From: Chlorobiota bacterium
GTDB lineage: Bacteria; Bacteroidota; Bacteroidia; Bacteroidales; VadinHA17
Length of the DNA: 57,454 nucleotides
Assembly (NCBI GenBank): GCA_013152085.1
Contig: JAADHC010000072.1
Span: 1 to 57,454, forward strand
Direction: 5' to 3'
The notes under the pieces: model-generated
Told to the model about the DNA's origin: nothing
Seen by the model: the letters and a program-made list of their open reading frames with translations, nothing else
The model's database searches: none
Part shown: in pieces, positions 49,739 through 57,454 of the stretch
Numbering within the stretch: the stretch's first letter is position 1
How the letters are laid out: each line of letters starts with the position of its first letter
Program-made: the position numbers and the translations under genes

Positions 49739-49752
49739 ATGATATATATCAA
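49739..49752. promoter_or_regulatory. FNR/Crp-like operator between the sulfur cluster and its regulator
   Basis: ATGAT-ATAT-ATCAA matches the FNR consensus TTGAT-N4-ATCAA at 9 of 10 defined positions, with a perfect 12-base core TGATATATATCA. It lies 36 bases before the Crp/Fnr gene and 82 bases before the SQR-like gene, so one site could control both. Confidence 0.6.
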
Positions 49753-49787
49753 TAATGTTATATAGCATAATATTTAGATAATTAGAT

Positions 49788-50483
49788 ATGTCCAGAAAGG
49801 TTAATATAAATTCATGTAATGTCTGTGCTTACAAATCGTTCTTATTTAGTTCTCTCCATGCGAAAGATCTTACAAGAGTCAACCTCACCAAAAAAGAAAT
49901 GGAATATGATCAGGGAGAAGTCGTTATTCGACAGGGAGAGAAAATTAATAAATTCATGTACCTGAAATCGGGTTTATTAAAAATATCCCAGGACATCGGT
50001 ACTGTAGGTAATCAATTTATTGGTTTGGCTACACCCCTTGATTTTATAGGGCTTTTAAGTGTTTTTTCCCAAGAGAACTATCAATACACAATTACGGCTG
50101 TAGAACCATCATCCATGTGTCATATCGAATTGGAATTGATGAAAGAAATTGTGAAGCGTGATGGCACGTTTGCCTTGAAACTGTTAGAGAAAATGAGCTC
50201 AATGAATGAGGCGATCCTGCGCAACCGTTTACAAATTAACAGACGAAACCTAAGGGGCAGGATTGCGTATATTCTCCTTTATTTCTGCCGGGAGGTATAT
50301 CAAAGTAATAAATTTGTTTTACCTGTTTCCAGAAAAGAGATAGGTGAACTGATTAACATGCGTACCGAAAATGTAATACGTATTCTTTCTGAATTCAGAA
50401 AGGATAAAATTATTGATATTTCCGGCAAGGAGATCACCATTTTGGATACGGGACGCATACAGCAAATCTGCGATTTCGGGTAG
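49788..50483 (+). CDS. Crp/Fnr-family transcriptional regulator
   Basis: The 231-residue protein has an N-terminal cysteine pair (SCNVCAYKSFLF; C10, C13), a cyclic-nucleotide-binding-like barrel (about 35-120, YDQGEVVIRQGEKINKFMYL) and a C-terminal winged HTH (about 180-215, VSRKEIGELINMRTENVIRIL). Further cysteines occur in SSMCHIE, FCREV and QICDF. The Cys arrangement could bind a redox cofactor, as in FNR, or sense sulfide or persulfide, but neither is shown. It is divergent from the SQR cluster, with an FNR-like palindrome between them, and is probably its regulator. Confidence 0.88.
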   Translation: MSRKVNINSCNVCAYKSFLFSSLHAKDLTRVNLTKKEMEYDQGEVVIRQGEKINKFMYLKSGLLKISQDIGTVGNQFIGLATPLDFIGLLSVFSQENYQYTITAVEPSSMCHIELELMKEIVKRDGTFALKLLEKMSSMNEAILRNRLQINRRNLRGRIAYILLYFCREVYQSNKFVLPVSRKEIGELINMRTENVIRILSEFRKDKIIDISGKEITILDTGRIQQICDFG

Positions 50484-50600
50484 TGATCATTATTACAATG
50501 ATACGTTCTTCTACGGCTTCAGGTAACTGAAACTTTATTTTATATATGTTTATAAAATATGTATTATAATATATATAACAACAAAAAAGAGATATAGCGA

Positions 50601-51782
50601 CTATACCTTTTCCAGAGCCTGCTCCAGGTCTTCCAGGAGGTCTTCTACATTTTCAATACCTACGGAAAACCTTACCAGGCCATCAGTGATCCCGGCATCT
50701 TCTCTTTCTTCACGTGGCAGGCTGGAGTGTGTCATCGAGGCAGGGTGTTGAATGAGACTCTCTACTCCTCCGAGGGATACGGCAAGCAGGGCTAAATGAA
50801 CATTGTCCATCAGTTTTTCTCCGGCTGCCAGGCCACCTTTAAGTTCAAAGCTGATCATCGTACCAAAACCACGCATTTGCTTTTTGGCCAGGTCGTGTTG
50901 AGGATGTGACAGTAGTCCCGGGTATTTGACCCATGCTACTTTGGGATGCTGTTCAAGCCACTGTGCGATTGTAAAAGCATTTTCTTCTGCTTTATCAATC
51001 CGAAGGGCCAGTGTTTTAAGTCCGCGGTGTACCAGAAAAGCCTGATGCGGGTCCATATTAAATCCCATAGCCACCATTACAGGACGAAGCCTGCGATACA
51101 TTTCTTCGGTTTTGGTTACAATAATGCCTCCAATCACATCGGCATGTCCGTTGATAAATTTGGTTACGGAATGAAGAACAATATCCGCCCCAAAGTCAAG
51201 CGGGTTTTGCAGATAGGGGCTGGAAAAGGTATTGTCTACGGCAACAGGGATATGATAACGGCGGGCAATTTCTACAACACCGGCGATATCGGTAAGTTGC
51301 ATAGTCGGATTTGAGGGGGTCTCCAGATAGATAAGTTTTGTTTCCGGGCGGATATGTTTTTCCACCTCTTCAAGATTGGAAGTGTCGATATAGGATGACG
51401 AAACACCAAACCGGGAGAAGTGATTCTCCATGATACCGCGGGAAGGCCCGTAAACAGAAGCGGTGCTGATCATATGTGTGTCTTTACCAAGCATAGCCAG
51501 ATAAATGGTTGATACGGCACCCATGCCTGAGGCTGTGGCAATACCATTAAAACCGTTTTCCAGGGAAGCGATACTTTTTTCCAGCGCGGAGATGGTAGGG
51601 TTGCCAATGCGTGTGTAAATATACCCTTTCTTCTCTCCTGCAAATAATTCAGCACCCTGTCGTGCCGTCTTAAAAGCAAAAGTTGATGTCTGATAAATGG
51701 GAGTGACGGCACTCCCCCATGGATCATCGAAAGACCCGGCATGTATCATCCGGGTCAGAAATCCCGCTTTATTTTTTTTCAT
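50601..51782 (-). CDS. Cys/Met metabolism PLP-dependent enzyme (methionine gamma-lyase or cystathionine synthase/lyase type)
   Basis: The 393-residue protein has the family fold, with the PLP lysine K208 in SVTKFINGHADVIGG and YTRIGNPT for phosphate binding. At the position of the active-site Cys of classical methionine gamma-lyase (YGCTH) it has YGPSR (Pro113), so assignment as Mgl is uncertain; cystathionine gamma-synthase or gamma-lyase are alternatives. It is a paralog of metY in this window. If it is a lyase it would release methanethiol or sulfide, which fits the neighbouring SQR cluster. Confidence 0.8.
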   Translation of the reverse strand: MKKNKAGFLTRMIHAGSFDDPWGSAVTPIYQTSTFAFKTARQGAELFAGEKKGYIYTRIGNPTISALEKSIASLENGFNGIATASGMGAVSTIYLAMLGKDTHMISTASVYGPSRGIMENHFSRFGVSSSYIDTSNLEEVEKHIRPETKLIYLETPSNPTMQLTDIAGVVEIARRYHIPVAVDNTFSSPYLQNPLDFGADIVLHSVTKFINGHADVIGGIIVTKTEEMYRRLRPVMVAMGFNMDPHQAFLVHRGLKTLALRIDKAEENAFTIAQWLEQHPKVAWVKYPGLLSHPQHDLAKKQMRGFGTMISFELKGGLAAGEKLMDNVHLALLAVSLGGVESLIQHPASMTHSSLPREEREDAGITDGLVRFSVGIENVEDLLEDLEQALEKV

Positions 51783-51820
51783 AATTTAATTTTTATCAAA
51801 AAGTAAATACTGCATACTTT

Positions 51821-51852
51821 CAAATGTAACAAGAAAGAACATGATTAAACAA
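51821..51852 (-). promoter_or_regulatory. Probable promoter of the Cys/Met PLP enzyme
   Basis: The minus strand reads TACATTTG at 51828-51821, a full TAnnTTTG match, with TTG at 51852-51850, 21 bases upstream. The ATG is 38 bases downstream. Confidence 0.5.
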
Positions 51853-51940
51853 GTACATATTCTGATATGCCGGAACAAAAGTAAATGTTTTTTACAGGGA
51901 GTGGTCAGGCTTTGTTGAAGAACATAAAAACAGGGTTATG

Positions 51941-52696
51941 TTATTTTTCCGGGGTTTTAAATTCCCGTGCCAGACGATTGGCAAAAACAAACTGGTTCAG
52001 CGCCTGGTTATCCGACTGGAAAATATCCTTATTACTTCCTTCCCATTCTTTTCGGCCATTAAATATAAAGACTACTTTTTTACCGATTCCCATTACCGAA
52101 TTCATATCATGGGTATTAACAATAGTAGTGGTATTGAACTCCTCGGTAATTTCCTTAATCAGGTTATCAATAACTATAGCCGTTTGAGGATCGAGGCCGG
52201 AGTTTGGTTCATCACACAGCAGATATTTAGGATTTAATACAATGGCACGTGCGATAGCGACCCTTTTTTTCATTCCGCCACTCAACTCCGAAGGGAATAA
52301 ATGATTAGAGTTGACGATATTTACCCGTTTGAGACAGTAGTTTACGCGTTCTTTTTTTTCCTCCTCTGTCATTTCCGTAAACATATCCAGCGGATAACGG
52401 ACATTCTCTTCAACAGTGGATGAATCAAAAAGAGCCCCACCCTGAAACAACATACCGATTTGCCGTCGTATTTTCTTTTTCTCCTGGAAATTTGCACGGG
52501 TAAATATGGTATCGTCGTAAACAACATCCCCTTCTGTTGGTGTAAGCAATCCCACGATGCATTTCAACAATACTGTTTTTCCGGAGCCGCTCTGCCCGAT
52601 GATCAGGTTGGTCTGTCCCCGTTCAAACCGGCAGGAGACATCTTCAAGTACCAGTTGATTTTTAAAATTCTTACTCAAGTGTACAACTTCGATCAT
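51941..52696 (-). CDS. MlaF-like ABC transporter ATP-binding protein
   Basis: The 251-residue ATPase has Walker A GQSGSGKT (34-41), signature LSGGMKKRVAIARAI and Walker B LLCDEPNSGLD, in the MlaF/Ttg2A style. With the MlaE-like permease it would drive phospholipid transport between the membranes through an MCE-domain protein. Its start overlaps the permease stop (ATGA). No MlaD/MCE gene follows; the next gene downstream is the PLP enzyme. Confidence 0.85.
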   Translation of the reverse strand: MIEVVHLSKNFKNQLVLEDVSCRFERGQTNLIIGQSGSGKTVLLKCIVGLLTPTEGDVVYDDTIFTRANFQEKKKIRRQIGMLFQGGALFDSSTVEENVRYPLDMFTEMTEEEKKERVNYCLKRVNIVNSNHLFPSELSGGMKKRVAIARAIVLNPKYLLCDEPNSGLDPQTAIVIDNLIKEITEEFNTTTIVNTHDMNSVMGIGKKVVFIFNGRKEWEGSNKDIFQSDNQALNQFVFANRLAREFKTPEK

Positions 52697-53436
52697 GACA
52701 GCATCAGTTGGGTAAGGATAACATTGAACAGGAGGATGTTGATGCTGCTGAATACAACAGCGCGGGTACTGGCCACTCCTACCTCCAGTGCACCTCCTTT
52801 TACCGTATATCCCTGGTAGGCAGAGATGGTTGTTATCAGGAAAGCAAAAACAATTGTTTTTACCAGTGCATATACTATGTAATAGGGAATAAAAGCATAT
52901 TGTATGCCGACAATAAAATCAGCGGGACTGATAACATGTGTAAATATTACGGCCAGATAGCCGCCAATGATACCGATAATGATACTGATAATGGTCAGGA
53001 AAGGATTGAAAACAACGGCAGCGAGGATTTTGGGCATGATCAGGTAACTTGCCGAATTTACGCCCATAATCTCCAGTGCATCTATCTGTTCGGTAACCCG
53101 CATGGTTCCCAGTTCCGATGCGATATTAGACCCGACTTTGCCGGCCAGGATCAGTGCAACCATCGTAGAAGAAAATTCCAGGATCAAAGAATCGCGGCAC
53201 CCCAGGCCGATCAGATATTTGGGAAGGAAAGGATTTTCTGTATTGTAAGCAGTTTGCAGGGTAATCACAGCTCCCATGAATGCCGAAATGATCACTACAA
53301 TACCCAACGAATTGATACCGATATTGTTTAACTCCCTGATAAACTGCCTGTAATAGATCCTTCTCTTTTCAGGAGGAGCAAAGGTCCGTCCCAGTAGTAT
53401 AAAATAATTGCCGATATGGGATAAAAGACGAAACAT
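52693..53436 (-). CDS. MlaE-family ABC transporter permease
   Basis: The 247-residue protein has about five hydrophobic segments and MlaE blocks: VTLQTAYN, FSSTMVALILAGKVGSNIASELGTMRVTEQIDALEIMGVN and VKGGALEVGVASTRAVVFSS. The start is ATG 53436; a TTG two codons earlier (53442) is also in frame. It is coupled to the MlaF-like gene. Confidence 0.86.
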   Translation of the reverse strand: MFRLLSHIGNYFILLGRTFAPPEKRRIYYRQFIRELNNIGINSLGIVVIISAFMGAVITLQTAYNTENPFLPKYLIGLGCRDSLILEFSSTMVALILAGKVGSNIASELGTMRVTEQIDALEIMGVNSASYLIMPKILAAVVFNPFLTIISIIIGIIGGYLAVIFTHVISPADFIVGIQYAFIPYYIVYALVKTIVFAFLITTISAYQGYTVKGGALEVGVASTRAVVFSSINILLFNVILTQLMLS

Positions 53437-53503
53437 ATTCAAGTAAAATTAGCAATTATTTGTCACATATGATTCAAAGTTTAATCAGAACCATGGATTT
53501 GAG

Positions 53504-53511
53504 TATATTTG
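53504..53511 (+). promoter_or_regulatory. Probable -7 promoter element for manC
   Basis: TATATTTG matches TAnnTTTG, 20 bases upstream of the manC ATG. The -33 position is only weakly matched. Confidence 0.5.
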
Positions 53512-53531
53512 AAAAACAATTATAAATAACC

Positions 53532-54623
53532 ATGAATACACATAAATATTGTGTTATTATGGCCGGAGGAGTGGGCAGCCGTTTCTGGCCATTAAGCAGA
53601 AGGGAAAAACCCAAGCAGTTTCTGGATATTCTCGGTACCGGTCGAACCCTTTTACAAATGACGTTTCAACGGTTTGAGAAAATGTGTTCACCGGAGAATA
53701 TTTTTATTGTTACCAATCAAATTTATACTGATATTGTTGCAGAGCAAATCCCGGAAATCGGAACAAATCAGATTCTTTCCGAACCATTACGAAAAAATAC
53801 GGCACCCTGTATTGCCTATGCTACCAATAAAATATGGAGTCGTGATAAGGATGCAATAATTGTTGTAGCACCTTCGGATCATCTGATCATTGACGAATCT
53901 CAATTTATAAATGTTATTGAGGAGGGGATGGCTTTTGCTAAAGGGCATGATGCACTTGTTACGCTTGGCATCGAACCTTCCGGGCCTGAAACCGGATATG
54001 GATATATTCAAGTACAGAAAAAGAAAGCTTTTAATGATAACAAAACGTTATTCAAAGCAAAGACTTTTACGGAGAAACCGGATGAAAAAATGGCCAGGAT
54101 TTTCCTAAATAGTGGCGATTTTTATTGGAATTCCGGAATATTTATCTGGTCGGTATCTTCCATCAGAAATGCATTAAAAAACCATATGCCTGATATCTTT
54201 CAAATGTTTGAGAATGGGCTGGAAGTATACAATACTGAAGGGGAACCTTTATTTATCTATGATGTTTATACAAATTGTCCTGAAATTTCGATTGATTATG
54301 CCATTATGGAAAAAGCAGAAAATGTTTATGTAATTACTGCCGATTTCGGTTGGTCTGACCTGGGAACCTGGGGATCACTCTTTGAGTATTCGGGGAAAGA
54401 TGATTTTAAGAATGTCACCAATGGGAACAATGTGTTGGTATATAATGTTAAAAATTCCATTATCAAGGTTCCGGGGCAACGGCTTGCCGTTATTCACGGA
54501 CTCGACGGATATATTATTGTGGAGTCGGATGGTATCCTGTTGATTTGTAAAAGAGAGGATGAGCAAAGAATAAAGCAGTTTGTCAATGATGTTCAAATTA
54601 AGAAAGGGGAGGGATTTGTATAA
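53532..54623 (+). CDS. manC: Mannose-1-phosphate guanylyltransferase
   Basis: The 363-residue protein has the nucleotidyltransferase start MAGGVGSRFWPLSRREKPKQF and TFTEKPD, FYWNSGIFIWSVSSI and FGWSDLGTWGSL, all typical of GDP-mannose pyrophosphorylases. It lacks the C-terminal isomerase domain of the bifunctional ManC-PMI type (about 470 residues), so it is monofunctional. It makes GDP-mannose for surface glycans or GDP-fucose. It is a single gene, convergent with gldN. Confidence 0.93.
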   Translation: MNTHKYCVIMAGGVGSRFWPLSRREKPKQFLDILGTGRTLLQMTFQRFEKMCSPENIFIVTNQIYTDIVAEQIPEIGTNQILSEPLRKNTAPCIAYATNKIWSRDKDAIIVVAPSDHLIIDESQFINVIEEGMAFAKGHDALVTLGIEPSGPETGYGYIQVQKKKAFNDNKTLFKAKTFTEKPDEKMARIFLNSGDFYWNSGIFIWSVSSIRNALKNHMPDIFQMFENGLEVYNTEGEPLFIYDVYTNCPEISIDYAIMEKAENVYVITADFGWSDLGTWGSLFEYSGKDDFKNVTNGNNVLVYNVKNSIIKVPGQRLAVIHGLDGYIIVESDGILLICKREDEQRIKQFVNDVQIKKGEGFV

Positions 54624-54643
54624 AATCCCTGATAAAAGTTAAA

Positions 54644-54678
54644 AAGAAAAGGCTGTCAGTTTTTGACAGCCTTTTCTT
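54644..54678. terminator. Bidirectional terminator between manC and gldN
   Basis: A perfect 15-bp stem, AAGAAAAGGCTGTCA (54644-54658) with its complement (54664-54678), encloses a 5-base GTTTT loop. A and T tracts lie within the stem ends, so it can serve both converging genes. Confidence 0.85.
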
Positions 54679-54695
54679 ATATTTTGATATATGGA

Positions 54696-55535
54696 TTAAT
54701 ATTCCCAAAGATCCTGTTCCATATTAAATATGGACTGTTTAATCCTGTCGGATTCAAGTAACGCGGCTCTTCCCTGTTCATATTCCGTAACTTCACGGTT
54801 GTTATACACATTCGATTCGGCAATAATGTAACTGCTGAAACGGCGTTGCAGGAAAAGATCATCATAAGAGATCTTCTGGGCATCATTGTAAGGATTATAG
54901 GCTTCGTGGTTGGCAAAAGTGATCCTGAAGTCGGGATAGTAAATCCAAAAAACCTTACGTCTTTCCTGGGCTCCTGTTTCTGCATTGGTGGAAATACGGA
55001 TTGGGCACAGGCCGAGAATACGAACCTTTAAAGCAGAGAGTTTTTTGTCAAAAAACCACACTTCCTGTATAATATATTGCTTAATCTCTGAGGTTTCCCT
55101 TTCATTTTGAATAATCTGGGTCTGCAACTGTCCGTTGGCATCCTGCACCTGAATGGTATCGGCACCGGCGCCGAACTTTTTATCGATGTCAGCCTGGGTA
55201 ATCATAACGGTCATGTCATCACCGACATCAGCAGAATAAGCATTCACTGTTCCGGATTCAATTTCCCCCAGGATTACATCAATCAGGCTCATTCGGTCCC
55301 CGATGGGTTTGGTGGGGAAATAGAGCGAAAAGTTTTTTTTCTGTCTCAGGTCAATTACCCGCCAGATTTTTTTAGCCCACATGACATCGGCTTCGCGCAG
55401 ATAGGGATAAGGCACGGGTGTTCTTTTCTGGATCGATTTATCATATATCCATTTTTCCTGTGCGATACTTCGTTGATTGAATAGCGGAGACAGGAAAATA
55501 AGTACTACAACGATCCAACCTGTTATCTTCTTCAT
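54696..55535 (-). CDS. gldN: Type IX secretion/gliding protein GldN
   Basis: The 279-residue protein has a signal peptide (MKKITGWIVVVLIFLSPLF..) and GldN blocks VPYPYLREADVMWAKKIWRVIDLRQKKN, FWIYYPDFR and ARAALLESDRIK-like tail regions. GldN binds GldK as part of the outer-membrane ring of the type IX secretion system. It is the last gene of gldL-gldM-gldN, 19 bases after gldM, and ends in a strong terminator. Confidence 0.93.
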   Translation of the reverse strand: MKKITGWIVVVLIFLSPLFNQRSIAQEKWIYDKSIQKRTPVPYPYLREADVMWAKKIWRVIDLRQKKNFSLYFPTKPIGDRMSLIDVILGEIESGTVNAYSADVGDDMTVMITQADIDKKFGAGADTIQVQDANGQLQTQIIQNERETSEIKQYIIQEVWFFDKKLSALKVRILGLCPIRISTNAETGAQERRKVFWIYYPDFRITFANHEAYNPYNDAQKISYDDLFLQRRFSSYIIAESNVYNNREVTEYEQGRAALLESDRIKQSIFNMEQDLWEY

Positions 55536-55554
55536 GGTTTATACAATTTTTCTG

Positions 55555-57192
55555 TTATTGAATTTTAAATACAAGTGCAGGTAATTGCCGGGTGGAACCA
55601 TCCGGGCCAACTGCCTTGATATCCTGAAATACAACCTGCTGATTTCTGGAAAGTCTGTTAATCAATCCTTTTTGTGTCGGTGTAAGGCGGTTGCTGTTGG
55701 AAATTTCGTCAATGACAAATCCTTTGTCTACAATTGAGACACGAAAAGAGGTAACGGTAAAGGTAAGGTCAAAATCGAAGTTTTCCATTTCGGCAATGAC
55801 CACCTGTTGAGCTCTAAGGATTGCTTTTTTGATATTTCCACCTTTTTTTCCGGCAACCTTAGCCACCGGGTCAGGAACTCTTTTAACCCTGAAATCGATA
55901 GATGGGAAAGAGCGTGGTTTACCGTTTATTTCAGCGGTTACCCTGACTTTGGCAAGTACACCGGGTGTTTTGGGCCGGACAATATAAGAGCCCCTGAACT
56001 TTTTAACCCTACCCTTACGTATGGTCCCGTTTGTCATTGAAACGGAGATCTTATCGGATGCGACACCGGGAACCGAAACATCAACAGGATTATCCACACC
56101 GACATAAAAAACATTCATGGCCGTAGGAGAGACCACAACATTAGGTACCGCAACCGTATAATTGGCTGTAAACGGAAAGCTGATGTATGATCCTTCGGGA
56201 TTTTTCATCCGGATCAGTCCGCCCCATTCATGCTCGCCGGTGGCGCTTACCGTTTTCTTATAAACACCTCTTCCTTTCTGATCAATGGGCAGTGTCTCAT
56301 AATTACCTACCATCCTGTATTCTACTGTGCCGTCAGCGGTCGTAGCGGTTTCATATTTACCGATCAGTACTTCAGGTTTCTGGGTGGAGTCGGTAGCGGC
56401 AATAAAAACTTCGGCCTCATAATCGCTTCCCGACATTATATAATTTGAGTTGGCAATAACGGTAGGTTCCAGTTTGTTAAATTTAAAGTCACTGGCTTCG
56501 ATCTGACTGTAAAGATAATTCAGCACCATGCCCTCGGTATTCCTGATATCACTCTGGAGTTTGGAAAGAATGGTTATCACGGCAATAAGCGGGAGTGTAT
56601 GGAAATTATGAATTTCCCAGGTTACTTTCTCTCCTCCGGCATCTGTGGTATCTTCAGTATTAAGTGAGTTTTTAATAGAATTGACAATATTTTCGTTTTT
56701 ATTTCCGACAATTCCGAGGAGAAACTCACGGTAGTCATCAATGGCAGCCCTGAGGTCATAGGCTTTCCCATTTTGTTGTGCGCCTATAAGTATCTGAGAA
56801 GGTACGTTATTATCATCGATTTTAGTAACATTTTCAACAATCACCTTATTTCCATCAATGGCATCAGTGTTTTCTCCTTCAGCGGTTTTAATAATTTCAA
56901 TTTTCAGGGCCTGTATGTAATCAAACATTTCGTTTGCCCGGTTACGGACCTCATGTGCCAGGTTCCGCCAGGGCCCCGCTTTGATAGGGTTGGTAGCCGC
57001 TTTTTGTTCAAAGTCCTGGTAAAATTCGTTGTTGCGAACCATATAGTTGCGCGTTGTCTCAGTAAGACTTTCATCTACTACCTTAAACGCTTCAACAGCA
57101 TGTTTTGATACATTAAGAGCCAACAGGGCTGTCAGCACCAAATACATCATCCCAATCATCTTTTGTCTCGGGGTTTCCTTGCCGTGAGCCAT
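55555..57192 (-). CDS. gldM: Type IX secretion motor protein GldM
   Basis: The 545-residue protein starts MAHGKETPRQKMIGMMYLVLTALLALNVS, with one membrane helix (about 13-30), then a long helical region and beta-rich periplasmic domains (about 225-545). With GldL it forms the proton-driven motor of type IX secretion and gliding, GldM being the rotating shaft. It is slightly longer than the Flavobacterium protein (about 513). It lies 56 bases after gldL. Confidence 0.95.
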   Translation of the reverse strand: MAHGKETPRQKMIGMMYLVLTALLALNVSKHAVEAFKVVDESLTETTRNYMVRNNEFYQDFEQKAATNPIKAGPWRNLAHEVRNRANEMFDYIQALKIEIIKTAEGENTDAIDGNKVIVENVTKIDDNNVPSQILIGAQQNGKAYDLRAAIDDYREFLLGIVGNKNENIVNSIKNSLNTEDTTDAGGEKVTWEIHNFHTLPLIAVITILSKLQSDIRNTEGMVLNYLYSQIEASDFKFNKLEPTVIANSNYIMSGSDYEAEVFIAATDSTQKPEVLIGKYETATTADGTVEYRMVGNYETLPIDQKGRGVYKKTVSATGEHEWGGLIRMKNPEGSYISFPFTANYTVAVPNVVVSPTAMNVFYVGVDNPVDVSVPGVASDKISVSMTNGTIRKGRVKKFRGSYIVRPKTPGVLAKVRVTAEINGKPRSFPSIDFRVKRVPDPVAKVAGKKGGNIKKAILRAQQVVIAEMENFDFDLTFTVTSFRVSIVDKGFVIDEISNSNRLTPTQKGLINRLSRNQQVVFQDIKAVGPDGSTRQLPALVFKIQ

Positions 57193-57248
57193 AATAGAAA
57201 CAGTTTAGTGGATTTATCAGGTGTTCTCTAATCTTAATTAAAAAATAA

Positions 57249-57454
57249 TTATGTTCTGTTCGTAACATTCATGGCAGCCAGCATATTTCCATAAATGGTG
57301 TTCAATGCAGCCAGATTATCGCTCAGTTTAACAATCTCTTCACGGTATTTTTTGGAAGTCTCTGCCGATGATTTCAGGTCTTCCATCATCTGACCAAGTC
57401 CGGAATATACGGATTCGGCAGCCTTAAGTTGTTCATTGGAGCTTTGTAACTGCA
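57249..57454 (-). CDS. gldL: Type IX secretion motor protein GldL, C-terminal part (runs off window)
   Basis: The last 67 codons before TAA 57249-57251 read QLQSSNEQLKAAESVYSGLG, then a coiled segment ending AALNTIYGNMLAAMN, the typical GldL C-terminus. The start and membrane helices lie outside the window. The order gldL-gldM-gldN is the usual one, and gldK is expected further out. Confidence 0.88.
   Translation of the reverse strand, partial: QLQSSNEQLKAAESVYSGLGQMMEDLKSSAETSKKYREEIVKLSDNLAALNTIYGNMLAAMNVTNRT

Noticed and set aside
50519-50532. TTCAG/CTGAA hairpin after the Crp/Fnr gene as a terminator
   Set aside because: The stem has only five pairs and there is no clean T-run.
51885-52237. 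Two overlapping plus-strand frames of about 100 codons
   Set aside because: Both lie largely antisense to the MlaF-like gene and lack any motif.

Overview
The window looks like chromosome of a member of the Bacteroidota, most likely a Bacteroidales or Marinilabiliales-type organism. Reasons: gliding/type IX secretion genes (gldL-gldM-gldN, gldA), a SprB-repeat surface protein, TonB-dependent receptor and carboxypeptidase-regulatory-like domains, a DUF5723 protein, and promoters of the Bacteroidota type (-7 element TAnnTTTG) rather than the sigma-70 TATAAT type. Genes are dense on both strands. I saw no insertion sequence, prophage, rRNA operon or CRISPR array.

Layout. 1-1017: 5' part of a SprB-repeat surface protein leaving the window. 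1338-3866 (-): rbfA, a methyltransferase and a LolC/E-like permease, with a tRNA-like structure between the last two. 4049-5038 (+): trpS. 5172-7414 (+): a BlaI-type repressor under three phased operators, translationally coupled to a BlaR1-like M56 metallopeptidase with CarboxypepD_reg-like and TonB C-terminal domains. 7607-11988 (-): lactonase, HAD hydrolase, metK and gldA. 12199-16635 (+): a sodium/solute symporter and a secreted TPR-CHAT protein. 16783-17913 (-): a glycosyltransferase.

17950-26557 (+) is a methionine operon: promoter, SAM riboswitch, a 38-codon leader ORF ending in Met-rich codons, then metY, metX, hom, metH and metF. Together these convert aspartate semialdehyde to homoserine, O-acetylhomoserine, homocysteine and methionine, with MetF supplying methyl-tetrahydrofolate. 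metK, elsewhere in the window, makes the SAM that the riboswitch senses.

26687-37025: a glycosyltransferase-like gene, a PAP2-like membrane protein, rpoN, asnS, a universal stress protein, a Na/Pi cotransporter with an extra N-terminal Ig-like domain, and a TonB-dependent receptor. 37214-46182 (+): a membrane-anchored propeller protein, a large lipoprotein, a DUF5723 protein and a YfhO-like membrane protein. 46208-50483: mobA and a sulfur-relay cluster (SQR-like flavoprotein, DUF1641, DsrC/TusE, DsrE), with a divergent Crp/Fnr regulator and an FNR-like palindrome between them. 50601-57454: a Cys/Met-metabolism PLP enzyme, MlaF/MlaE-type ABC genes, manC, then gldN, gldM and the end of gldL.

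The parts most worth following up are the riboswitch plus Met-rich leader ORF, the SQR-DUF1641-DsrC-DsrE-Crp/Fnr module, the phased-operator BlaI/M56-TonB system, and the tRNA-like element at 2611-2683.
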